Shown here piece after piece: positions 54,976 to 63,698 of a stretch of DNA of 64,000 nucleotides. The number at the start of each line of letters is the position of its first letter. Position 1 is the first letter of the stretch. Both the position numbers and the translations under genes were made by a program. The notes under the pieces are model-generated. The model had not been told where the DNA came from. It searched no databases and worked only from the letters and a program-made list of their open reading frames with translations. This stretch comes from Spirosoma telluris (lineage in GTDB: Bacteria > Bacteroidota > Bacteroidia > Cytophagales > Spirosomataceae), in NCBI GenBank assembly GCA_003259005.1, contig QLII01000001.1, positions 2,992,501-3,056,500 of the forward strand. The letters are read 5' to 3'.

Positions 54976-56886
54976 TTAATTCGTTTTAACGAATACTAAC
55001 TGCGTTCTATCGGCTTTAGCAATCTTTTTGCGAAAATCTACCCACTCGGTATAGGCTGTCGCCGGAAACCTTCCTCCATGCATGGTTATATGACGTACAT
55101 AGGTGATCCGGTCACCCTCAATAGCTAAATGTGACGTATACAATCCAAATTTCGATTCTATCGTTGCAGGAGCAATTTTGTATTCGGGCGTATATCCCTT
55201 GGGAATTTGGTAGGTAATGGTATCACTATCTTCGAAATCGTAGTTTGTTCCTAAATCGACCGCTGCACTGCGTGTTTGTGTCAATGGCGTTGCAGGCGAC
55301 AAAGCCGACAGCAAATTCAAGGGAAGAAATAAACGCGTTCCACTAATCGTAGCCCACTGACGAACCGCTAGTGTAAGCGTTTCGGTAACGGCAGGAATTA
55401 CCGCTGGCTCTTCTTTATAAATAAACGTATTCAGTTCAAAAGCGGGGATATGAATGCGTTTGAGCAACCAACTGCGCTGGTCATCGCGATTCAGGTGATG
55501 GAGTGCATCGGAATAAGGCTCCTGCTGGAGACCCGTATAACGCGTTTGAACATCGGCGGTGGCATCACCCTGCTCCGTAAGTTTGATGGCAATGCGTCGT
55601 TGCTGTCGATTGTCCGCTGAATGATAAGTTGGTGTTTTGATTAACCGGCTTCCTTCGGGAAGAATAAGCAATGCGTGTCGGTTCCCTGTAAAATCGCCCA
55701 CGTAGCCTGCTGGACTGTTTCCACTTGTGCATTCCAGAAAAAGGGTATCGCGGCCATCGGGCACACACAGAATAACATGATTAAATTGAAAGCTCGGAAA
55801 ATCAGCTAACGCATCCGGTTCATTTTCACCAGCCCGTACCAACGCAGGATAAGCGGTAACGCCAGCCGCTTTTAGCAACGCCTTGGTGTAATTGGTCAGG
55901 GCTTTACAATCACCGTATTTACTGGCGGCTACCTTATCCGCTTCGATGGTTTGCCAGCCACCAATACCTAACTGAATACTGACATAGCGCGTATGATCCT
56001 GTAGGAATTTATACAGTTTCTGCACTTTTCCACGCGTAGTCGATTCACTTTTCGTCAATTCCAGTACCCGTTGTCGTAAATCGTCGGGAATATGATCACG
56101 GCCATCGTTGAGGGTATGATAAAATTTCCCCAGATCATTCCAGGTCGTGACTTTGCCTTTGTAGGTCTGAACTTCAAAATCAGTGGGTGCCGTATACACG
56201 ATTGGCACCTGCTCCCTGGCGGGTGGCGATAAGGGTTCAAATTCCAAAGCAGGCCGGTTCGAGAGTTTCCAGGTATAGCTTTTTCCGCCATCAGGTGAAG
56301 TGCCAACGACTCCGGGTGTTGGCAGATTCATTTCTTTATAACGTAACGCCATCGCTTGTGGCAAGGTTACGGTATAGATAGCCTGCTCAACGGCCAAATG
56401 CTGCTCTGGTTGGGGTACCCAGGTTGGATAAAACATCAGGTTCCGCTCAGTGGTCTCAACCAGAAATTCTACGGTATACGGATAGCTGGGTTGCTTTGGA
56501 AAGGCAGCCGCTTTAACCCGCTGATCATCGAAGAGATTATAGTCAGAATACGTACTATAATCATCAATATCTGCTTTTCTCAGTTTTTTGATTAGCTTCC
56601 CATCTGCGTCGTAGAGCGCCCCTTCCATATTGGTCACTTTAGAGAGCTTATCATAGGCTACTACCTTGGTTGCATGGCCATCGCCTTCCTTGTCCAGCAC
56701 TGTAACAACAATATATTCACGCTGGGTAGCTTCTCCCGGCGACTTTATAGTAAATGTTGTTTCGTGCCGACGAACTACCGCATGTGCATTTTCTTTCAGT
56801 GAAGCGGGAATTGACTCTGCTTTATAGTCAAGCTGTGCCCAAACCGTATGACTCATTAGTAGAGTCAGGAATAAAAAGTTTTTCAT
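54976..56886 (-). CDS. DUF3857 and transglutaminase-like protein, active-site residues present
   Basis: This 636-aa secreted protein has a signal peptide (MKNFLFLTLLMSHTVWAQ), an N-terminal DUF3857 beta domain (about residues 40-230) and a transglutaminase-like core. It also has a C-terminal beta domain. The catalytic Cys327 (SKYGDCKAL) and His370 (FQFNHVILC) are in place. A third acidic position in LFLECTSGN carries Glu instead of the usual Asp. It may be a peptidase or amidase acting on the envelope. It begins 2 bases after the stop of a paralogue that lacks these residues, so the two are co-translated. Confidence 0.85.
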   Translation of the reverse strand: MKNFLFLTLLMSHTVWAQLDYKAESIPASLKENAHAVVRRHETTFTIKSPGEATQREYIVVTVLDKEGDGHATKVVAYDKLSKVTNMEGALYDADGKLIKKLRKADIDDYSTYSDYNLFDDQRVKAAAFPKQPSYPYTVEFLVETTERNLMFYPTWVPQPEQHLAVEQAIYTVTLPQAMALRYKEMNLPTPGVVGTSPDGGKSYTWKLSNRPALEFEPLSPPAREQVPIVYTAPTDFEVQTYKGKVTTWNDLGKFYHTLNDGRDHIPDDLRQRVLELTKSESTTRGKVQKLYKFLQDHTRYVSIQLGIGGWQTIEADKVAASKYGDCKALTNYTKALLKAAGVTAYPALVRAGENEPDALADFPSFQFNHVILCVPDGRDTLFLECTSGNSPAGYVGDFTGNRHALLILPEGSRLIKTPTYHSADNRQQRRIAIKLTEQGDATADVQTRYTGLQQEPYSDALHHLNRDDQRSWLLKRIHIPAFELNTFIYKEEPAVIPAVTETLTLAVRQWATISGTRLFLPLNLLSALSPATPLTQTRSAAVDLGTNYDFEDSDTITYQIPKGYTPEYKIAPATIESKFGLYTSHLAIEGDRITYVRHITMHGGRFPATAYTEWVDFRKKIAKADRTQLVFVKTN

Positions 56887-56888
56887 GA

Positions 56889-58916
56889 TTATTTCTTGTC
56901 GGCTATTATTCCTCGTTTAAGCACAACCTGTTCAGCATGTTTGGCCACGATTCGGCTGAATAGTTCTCGCAGAGCCCCATACTCCCCGGCATAATACATA
57001 GACTTACGCAGCAGAATTCGGCTGATAACCTGAAGCTGGTTATCGTTATTAACCGTTACCTGATAAATAAACCGCCCCCCATTTTCGGGTAAAACCATCG
57101 AGACTGGCTTGGGCATTTCTTCCACCACAAACCCTTTGGGAAGGGTATAGGTAGCGATGAAGGTTTCTTCGGTCTGAACCCCGAAATCGACAGGATAAAC
57201 CCGCTCTGTCTCCTTAAATGGGTTCGTTGTATGAGCTTGTGTGATCATCGGCCGAAAGTATAGTCGATCACCAGCCCGCCCGCAGGCTTCTGGAATAGTC
57301 AATACATAATCTTCGTTAAAGGCGCTACTTTTAATGTCTGTTCCGGAAAAGTCGGCTTTTTCAATTTGTAAAGCGGGTTGCTTTTTTCGGATACCATCCA
57401 GGTATTTCGCTTTCCCATCTGTTACAAACAGTTTACGGGCACTTAGCGCATCGTAACCTCCATGCGAATGCCGGAATGTACCCGACAACTCACCACCCTC
57501 ATCCAACGTAAATGTACCCGTATATGCTTCAATATCACGTTCTACGGGAACGAGCGATACGAAACGTGCTTTTTTAAGGTGCACGAGTCGACCCGTTAGG
57601 TTCAGGCTATGCATCGGCAGCATTCCGGGTACTAAAAAATCATCAGTAGCATCCATCAACAGATCTTTTCCACCAACCCAAACCTGTGCCACTACATAGT
57701 TGAATTTTTTTATCAGCGCATACGATTCATTGATTCGGCCATGCGAACGGGTACTTAAAATCACAGGATTCGCGTCAATATCCATCTCGCGCAAAAGCGC
57801 AATAAGCATCAGATTAATATCGGCCGCGTCTCCTTTCTTATTTTCATATACTTTCTTTAGATCCTGTGAAGCCACCAATCCCGCTTCATTATTCCATTTG
57901 ATGGTTCTCTGGATAAATTCATAAGCGGCCGTAACCCGGCTAAGCGTATCGGCATGCTGACTAACTAATGTTTTGGCCGTTTCTCGAAGAAAGGCAGCCC
58001 GTTTAATTTGTCCACCAAAGTCTGGGTGCTCCAATAATGTGCGGTCTAAATTGGGCCAACTCACCGAAAAGTCCTGGGTCTGTTGACCTGGCCGTTGGTA
58101 CCTTGCCAGTTCAAAGTCAATTTTGGAGAGATAATCTTCATCATTTATTACGTAGGCTTCGTCTCGAAAGGCCGGAATATCTTTCATGGCAAACCGATAG
58201 GCAGAGGCAGAGGCACCGTTCTCACCCGGAAACAAATCAACATTCGTCGATTTATGTTCATTGACCAGCATTGGCAAATAGCCAGTTTGTAGCATTTTGT
58301 AATAGAAATAATCGGGTATGGTTATCCGGTACTCACTCCATTTAACGGGCACCTTCTGCTGAAATCGCCATGTTCTTGGATTATAGGTCACGCTAAAAGG
58401 CGTGTGCCGCGTATACCGATACTCAATAATAGATCCCTCATGAACATTTGGGAGTGTATATTTCTCCAGCCAATACTCATTGGAGGCTTTCTCCGTAAAA
58501 TGACCTGTTTTTGTCAGTTGATCAATCGAAATATCCCCATTGGTATTATTATAGGTATAGCCCTCAAAATCAGATATAAACTCGTGCTGGCCTGATTGCC
58601 CCCGCCGGGTAGATAATTGGAGCGTAGCCCGGTCATAAGCTGATTTCTTACAGATTTTTGTTCGAACGTGGTAGGTAACCTTTAGCCATATATTACCGGA
58701 CTCTGTTTCAAAAGAGGCTTCGCCATAATCATATAACACGACGGCCTCGGCAGTCGAATCGACCGCTGCATTACTAAATTGATCGGGGGTAACTATTCCG
58801 AATTTGATAGGTGGAGCCGGGTCAGCGGGCTTCTGGGCAAACGCCAGCGTTAGACTAGTGAGAAAAACTACAATAGTCAGCCCCGAAAAACGGTGGTCAG
58901 GTCGTGAAAAAAACAT
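56889..58916 (-). CDS. DUF3857 and transglutaminase-like protein, catalytic residues missing
   Basis: This 675-aa secreted paralogue of the next gene has the same layout: signal peptide, DUF3857 domain (about 60-270), transglutaminase-like domain (about 310-430) and a C-terminal beta domain. At the place of the catalytic Cys it has Ala364 (NKKGDAADINL), and at the His position it has Tyr407 (KFNYVVAQV). Only the Asp422 (LLMDATDD) survives. It is therefore probably a non-catalytic partner, which is known for some Bacteroidota members. Two bases separate it from the active copy. Confidence 0.85.
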   Translation of the reverse strand: MFFSRPDHRFSGLTIVVFLTSLTLAFAQKPADPAPPIKFGIVTPDQFSNAAVDSTAEAVVLYDYGEASFETESGNIWLKVTYHVRTKICKKSAYDRATLQLSTRRGQSGQHEFISDFEGYTYNNTNGDISIDQLTKTGHFTEKASNEYWLEKYTLPNVHEGSIIEYRYTRHTPFSVTYNPRTWRFQQKVPVKWSEYRITIPDYFYYKMLQTGYLPMLVNEHKSTNVDLFPGENGASASAYRFAMKDIPAFRDEAYVINDEDYLSKIDFELARYQRPGQQTQDFSVSWPNLDRTLLEHPDFGGQIKRAAFLRETAKTLVSQHADTLSRVTAAYEFIQRTIKWNNEAGLVASQDLKKVYENKKGDAADINLMLIALLREMDIDANPVILSTRSHGRINESYALIKKFNYVVAQVWVGGKDLLMDATDDFLVPGMLPMHSLNLTGRLVHLKKARFVSLVPVERDIEAYTGTFTLDEGGELSGTFRHSHGGYDALSARKLFVTDGKAKYLDGIRKKQPALQIEKADFSGTDIKSSAFNEDYVLTIPEACGRAGDRLYFRPMITQAHTTNPFKETERVYPVDFGVQTEETFIATYTLPKGFVVEEMPKPVSMVLPENGGRFIYQVTVNNDNQLQVISRILLRKSMYYAGEYGALRELFSRIVAKHAEQVVLKRGIIADKK

Positions 58917-58957
58917 GAGCGGTGGGAAAAATAGGTAAGCTTTAGTAAGTAGTTATG

Positions 58958-58974
58958 CCAAATGTGATATTTGG
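58958..58974. promoter_or_regulatory. Operator-like CCAAAT-N5-ATTTGG repeat upstream of the DUF3857 pair
   Basis: CCAAAT at 58958-58963 and ATTTGG at 58969-58974 flank 5 bases, 42-58 bases upstream of the start codon at 58916. The 266-bp gap has no other notable content. The first half of the motif (ATGCCAAAT) is also seen near 53113 upstream of the secreted-protein gene. Confidence 0.3.
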
Positions 58975-59182
58975 GGCCATAGCTGAGGATTTCCGAGAAC
59001 TCCTAAGATTACAAAAAGATAAGAACAAGCCGTGGTGAATACGGTCAGGCGAGGGCTGGATAGGAAAAGGAACATCAACGGTGGGGAAATTAAGTTACTC
59101 GTTAGCGCGACAAGATAGCGGTTTAGTGACATACCAACAATGTCAGCTAATCAACAAATGGTTAATATTTGTTATACGGTCA

Positions 59183-60889
59183 TTATTCCCATGACAATTT
59201 CAGTAGAGACACGCCCTGACGAGGAAGCTCCATTGACAGGTTTACTACACCATCTTTCACTGTAATCCATTCTGGTGATGCGAGCAGTTGAAGTTGGCCC
59301 GCGTTCTCCAATTCAGCGATTTGCTCATGCGTCGGTGTTTTGGGTGAGCCCATCTTTTTCCAGACTTCATATGAGTTACTGAACTGCTTATCAATGCGAT
59401 AATGGTGAAGCAATACTTTCTGAGCTGGAATACCCTTCACCTGAACGGAAACCGGAGCATCGGGCGCAGGGAGATTATCGTCGTGATAATTCCAGACCAT
59501 CACCGCAGCCGCCTTATCCTCTTTCGTAGCGAACGCGTTGATGTCGTCCTCAGCGCGCACACTCTGATCCCGAATGCGGGCGTAATCGTAAGCCAGGCCA
59601 CCTTTCACCGCGACCCGATTCCCCTGCATCATCCCAAACATTCGGAATACATTCAGTACGGGCTTATCGACACCATTGGTAGCCAGATCACGAAAGCCCC
59701 GAAACCAGGCTTGGTCTTCAAACTCGAAAGCCCAGGTAACCGCCCCTTCTAAATTTACACCACGGGCCTGGGCCAGGTCGTATTTGCGGGCAAAGGAAGC
59801 TGCGGTATAGCTTGAATACATGGTACCATTGCGGTAGGCATTCTGAGGGTGAAGGTCTTCTGAACAGGCCGCACAACCTTCGGGGTCAGATTCACCAATA
59901 ATAATGGGCAGGTGTTTCAGGGTCGGGTAGGATGCTACGATTTCAAAGCCTTTGTCAATATCGCGTAGTTGGGTACCCATGTTCATTTGCACGGCCCCAT
60001 TCACCAGCTTTGGCGCCCCTTTGGCATGAAATGTAATGAAATCAATGGGGGTACCTGTCTTACCGGTCACGTAGTTCTTTCCGCTAACAACGTGATCCAT
60101 AAAGGCTTTGAAAAATTTGGCCGATACATCCCAATTGGGGCCAGTTACTTCCGGGCCGCCAACTTTAGCCGTTGGCAAGGCGCGTTTCACGGCATCGGCG
60201 GTATAGTCGTAGAGCTTGATGTATTCGTCAGTTGTGCCTTTCCAATAGCTAATGTTAGGCTCGTTCCACAACTCCCAATACCAGCTTTCGACTTCCTTCT
60301 GACCATACCGACTGACGGAATGCTTCACCCATTGATAGACCAGTTCCCCCCATTTAGTGTAATCTTTTGGTGGATAAGCCCAGCCAGTATAAATATCGTT
60401 GTAGTTATCTCCCGGTTTCCAGTTGTGCCGATAGGGCTGTGGATGCGTCGACATCGCTTCAGGCATAAAACCGATCTGGGCAATGGGCTTCATACCACGC
60501 TCTATATACGTATCAAAAATTTTATCAACGATGGTCCAGTCATAGACCGGATTACCTTTTTTGTCTTCCGTATAGGCATTGGTCGATCCCCATTTAAGAG
60601 CTGCTTTGCCATCGCCCGTAACGAGCAGGCTGTGCGCCCGAACATTGACGGGCACTTTGCTCAACTTCGATAGTTCAGTAAGTAGTTTCTTGCCGTCTTT
60701 CATGTAGGTGTAGTTCGGCTCGTCATAGCCAAACCACGCCCAGATTGGTTTAATGGGACCTTTATCGGCGGCTAAATCAACTTCAATCGCAACGGGCTTT
60801 GGCTGGCTGACTTGTGCCAGACTCGTATTGAATAGCCATATACCTAGCAGTGCGGATACTAATCGGGCAATCTGTTTTCGTTGCGTCAT
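59183..60889 (-). CDS. Glycoside hydrolase family 39-like protein
   Basis: This is a secreted retaining glycosidase of the GH39 type, which includes beta-xylosidases. Using the ATG ending at 60889, the protein is 568 aa with signal MTQRKQIARLVSALLGIWLF and a (beta/alpha)8 barrel. The acid/base Glu210 is in WYWELWNEPN and the probable nucleophile Glu333 is in IIIGESDPEG. A C-terminal beta-sandwich follows. A Cys pair follows the nucleophile (EGCAACSED), which is uncommon. It follows the GH16 gene after 26 bases and is probably co-transcribed. Confidence 0.88.
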   Translation of the reverse strand: MTQRKQIARLVSALLGIWLFNTSLAQVSQPKPVAIEVDLAADKGPIKPIWAWFGYDEPNYTYMKDGKKLLTELSKLSKVPVNVRAHSLLVTGDGKAALKWGSTNAYTEDKKGNPVYDWTIVDKIFDTYIERGMKPIAQIGFMPEAMSTHPQPYRHNWKPGDNYNDIYTGWAYPPKDYTKWGELVYQWVKHSVSRYGQKEVESWYWELWNEPNISYWKGTTDEYIKLYDYTADAVKRALPTAKVGGPEVTGPNWDVSAKFFKAFMDHVVSGKNYVTGKTGTPIDFITFHAKGAPKLVNGAVQMNMGTQLRDIDKGFEIVASYPTLKHLPIIIGESDPEGCAACSEDLHPQNAYRNGTMYSSYTAASFARKYDLAQARGVNLEGAVTWAFEFEDQAWFRGFRDLATNGVDKPVLNVFRMFGMMQGNRVAVKGGLAYDYARIRDQSVRAEDDINAFATKEDKAAAVMVWNYHDDNLPAPDAPVSVQVKGIPAQKVLLHHYRIDKQFSNSYEVWKKMGSPKTPTHEQIAELENAGQLQLLASPEWITVKDGVVNLSMELPRQGVSLLKLSWE

Positions 60890-60915
60890 GAATGGACTAC
60901 TCAATAAACTCCTTG

Positions 60916-61761
60916 TTATTTTTGATAAACCCGTACGTAATCAATTTCATATCGATTTGGAAATTGGGTTGCCGACGGGTCGCCCCCATTATCACCACCA
61001 ATGGACAGATTGACGAGCAGGTAATGAGGCTGACGAAATGGATTACTTCCCGTTCCATCTTTATTGATGGTCTCGCTCAACGAGACGGTATTCAATAGCT
61101 CATCATCAACATAAAGTCGGATAGCCGTTTCATCCCAATCCATCCGCCATACATGAAACTTCTTCGACCAATCGGGGTCCCTGAAGGAATTCATTGGCTT
61201 TTTAGTACTCCGCCATTCGGCCGTATAACGTTTTTCGGTTGCCCAGGCAACATTAGCCAGGAGCATATTCCGATAATACTCCATGATGTCGATCTCACCG
61301 TTGGCAGGCCACTCCCCTTTTACGCCCAATGTCCAGAACGCTGGCCATAAACCGGGGCTGGTATCAATACGCCCCCGCATCTCAAACCGCCCATATTTCC
61401 AGCTATGCAACCCATTCGTGTGCAAACTGGAAGCGGTATACTCAATCGTAGGCCGTCTGGTTCTCCAGTTTGAACTGCTGGCCTGATACGTTGGATTAGC
61501 TTTATGTTCACGACGAGCTTCGATAATAAGCAAGCCATTTTCGCAACGGGCATTATCTGGTTGATACCATTGAAGTTCGTTATTTCGAACAAAACCTGTT
61601 TCAAACTTCCAGTTCTTCGGATTCGGCGGGCCAGTCGTCTCAAACTCATCCGCCCAGACTAATTTCCAGCCATCATCTGACTTAGTCGATGAGTCAACAG
61701 ATTGACTAAAGCTGTTAAAGCTGATAATCAGAAAAGGCAAAAGAAGGAGAAGTCGACTCAT
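60916..61761 (-). CDS. Glycoside hydrolase family 16 (beta-glucanase type)
   Basis: This secreted endo-glucanase of the laminarinase/beta-glucanase group cleaves beta-1,3- or mixed-linkage glucans. From the ATG ending at 61761 it has signal peptide MSRLLLLLPFLIISFNSFSQ. The jelly-roll fold includes WKLVWADEFETTGPPNPKNW and ELQWYQPDNA, and WPAFWTLG precedes the active site GEIDIMEY (nucleophile Glu156, Asp158, acid/base Glu161). The end is NRYEIDYVRVYQK. Single domain, 281 aa. An in-frame GTG at 61788 would extend it into the neighbouring repeat and is less likely. GH39 follows. Confidence 0.93.
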   Translation of the reverse strand: MSRLLLLLPFLIISFNSFSQSVDSSTKSDDGWKLVWADEFETTGPPNPKNWKFETGFVRNNELQWYQPDNARCENGLLIIEARREHKANPTYQASSSNWRTRRPTIEYTASSLHTNGLHSWKYGRFEMRGRIDTSPGLWPAFWTLGVKGEWPANGEIDIMEYYRNMLLANVAWATEKRYTAEWRSTKKPMNSFRDPDWSKKFHVWRMDWDETAIRLYVDDELLNTVSLSETINKDGTGSNPFRQPHYLLVNLSIGGDNGGDPSATQFPNRYEIDYVRVYQK

Positions 61762-61778
61762 AAGTAGTTGAGCAAGTT

Positions 61779-62049
61779 TTTTAACCACAGAGGCACAGAG
61801 GATTCAAAACCCGATTTTAGCTATGAAGAAGTTTCAAATTTCCTGTTAAAGAAACTGTGAACTTACTTTTTGTCATCCCGACTTTAGGAGGGATCTCAAG
61901 CTTGACTATTGCGAAACTTGAGATCCCTCCTAAAGTCGGGATGACAAAAAGTCGAACCAATTTCAACAGACATAGGAAAGTTGAAACTGCTTCTATCTAA
62001 AACTCTATGTTCTATGCGGTTCGCCGTTGCGGTGCCTCTGTGGTTAAAA
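61779..62049. repeat. Nested inverted repeats (three shells) between GH16 and aldehyde dehydrogenase genes
   Basis: The outer 18-bp arms, TTTTAACCACAGAGGCAC at 61779-61796 and its complement at 62032-62049, are perfect. A middle pair (GAAG-AGTTTCAA-TTTCCT type, near 61827 and 61970) is imperfect. The inner arms at 61865-61900 and 61917-61952 are perfect over 36 bases around a 16-base loop and contain GTCATCCCGAC. Words like the outer and inner arms occur as palindromic repeats in many bacterial genomes, so one element may have inserted into another. Confidence 0.85.
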
Positions 62050-62080
62050 GTCCATTTATTAGTTGGCTACTTATCAACTA

Positions 62081-63636
62081 TTACTCATTCATCCGTTTCC
62101 CATTGACCAGCCGCCAGATGTGAAGTGGGTTAGCCGCTTTCAGTTCGTCGGGTAACAGCGCATCCGGGAAATTCTGATAGCAAACAGGACGGACAAAGCG
62201 TAAAATGGCATTAGTCCCAACGGAGGTGGATCGGGAATCCGTCGTGGCTGGATAGGGGCCGCCGTGCTGCATGGCATGACTGACTTCTACACCTGTCGGG
62301 AAACCGTTGATTAACAAACGACCCACTTTCTGTTCCAGAATTTCGAGTAAATCAGCATACTCCAGCAGTTCGGCATCCGTGCCCCATACGGTAGCGGTCA
62401 GATGGCCTTCCAATCCCCGCGCTACGGCCAGCAGCTGCTCACGGCTACTCGCTTCGACCAAAACGCTACTCGGCCCAAACACCTCTTCGGCCAAAAGTGG
62501 ATTAGCCAGTAATGCGTCGGCAGACGTCTTCAACAGCGTTGGCGTACCGTTAGCAAAACTGTCTGCCGCTGTAGCCTGTCCAAGTACGTCAACTCCTTCA
62601 GCAGACGTTAACTTGCCAAGACCTTCCGTAAATGCTCGCTGAATACCCTGTGTAAGCATGGTGGCAGGTTGGCTATTTGTTATACCTTGACCCGCATCCT
62701 GCAAAAAGGCATTAGCTTCATCTGATTGCTGAAGCACGGCTAACCCCGGATTGGTACAGAACTGACCAACACCCAACGTAACTGAACCCACAAAGTTCTG
62801 CGCTAACACTCCCCTTTCTCTTTCAGAATTTGAGGCAAAAAGAAAACGGGATTAGTGCTCCCCATTTCGGCATAAACAGGAATCGGTTCCGGTCGGCGGG
62901 CGGCTGCATCGAACAACGCTTTCCCTCCACGAAAGGAACCAGTAAACCCAATCGCTTTGATAGCCGGGTGCTCCACAATAGCCATACCCACAGCTATTGT
63001 ACGTCCCTGCACGATTGAGAACGTGCCAGCGGGTAAACCACAAGCAACCACCGCCCGACTGATGGCCTCACCCACCAATTGCGATGTACCCGGATGAGCT
63101 GGGTGCCCTTTTACGACAACCGGGCAACCAGCCGCCAGTGCCGAAGCCGTATCACCACCGGCCACAGAAAAGGCAAGCGGGAAATTGCTGGCACCAAATA
63201 CGCCCACTGGCCCCAGCGGACGCAACATCTGCCGCAGATCAGGTCGGGGTAAGGGTTGACGGTCAGGCAGTGCCGTGTCGATGCGGGCATCTACCCACGA
63301 ACCTTCGCGCAGATACTCAGCAAACAGACGTAGCTGGCCAGTCGTACGACCACGTTCACCTGTCAGGCGCGCTAATGGTAAGCCCGATTCAGCCTGAGCC
63401 CGCGTCAGCAATTCATCGCCTAAGGCGTCAATTTCGATGGCAATTTGTTCCAGGAATTTGGCTTTCTCGGCACCAGATTTTTTACGGTACTCAGAAAACG
63501 CTTTGGCTGCCCGCTCACAGACTTCTGCAACCTCGCTTGTGGTTGCTTCCTGAAACAGGCCCGGCAAGGGTTGTCCGGTGGCGGGATTAATGCCCTGAAA
63601 AGATTCGGTAACAGGATCGGCAGGGGTGTTGGTCAT
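62081..63636 (-). CDS. Aldehyde dehydrogenase, 2,5-dioxovalerate (ketoglutarate semialdehyde) type (frameshifted)
   Basis: This NADP-dependent dehydrogenase probably oxidises 2-oxoglutarate semialdehyde. The first part has ATGQPLPGLFQEATTSEVAE, FGASNFPLAFSVAGGDTASA, the cofactor region GFTGSFRGGKALFD and the general base in YAEMGSTNP. The second part has the nucleophile in GVGQFCTNPG. The frame breaks at the C4 run 62811-62814. One extra base restores ILKEKGGVLAQNFVGS and a 518-aa protein, the size of this long subgroup. The DadA-like gene upstream suggests hydroxyproline catabolism. Confidence 0.92.
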
Positions 63637-63698
63637 AACGACAGGAAAGGAGTATGAAAAATGACGAGGCAAAAATACCCCGTTTTTTATGAATAAAC

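Noticed and set aside
54976..58916. One split gene rather than two DUF3857 proteins
   Set aside because: Each frame has its own signal peptide and a complete domain set, so they are separate paralogues.
58953..59037. A 27-codon reading frame in the gap between the DUF3857 pair and GH39
   Set aside because: It is short, starts inside the CCAAAT palindrome, has no recognisable features and no supporting context.
880..62050. CRISPR array in the repeated intergenic sequences
   Set aside because: The repeats are inverted pairs with short or no loops. There are no regularly spaced direct repeats with unique spacers, and no cas genes.
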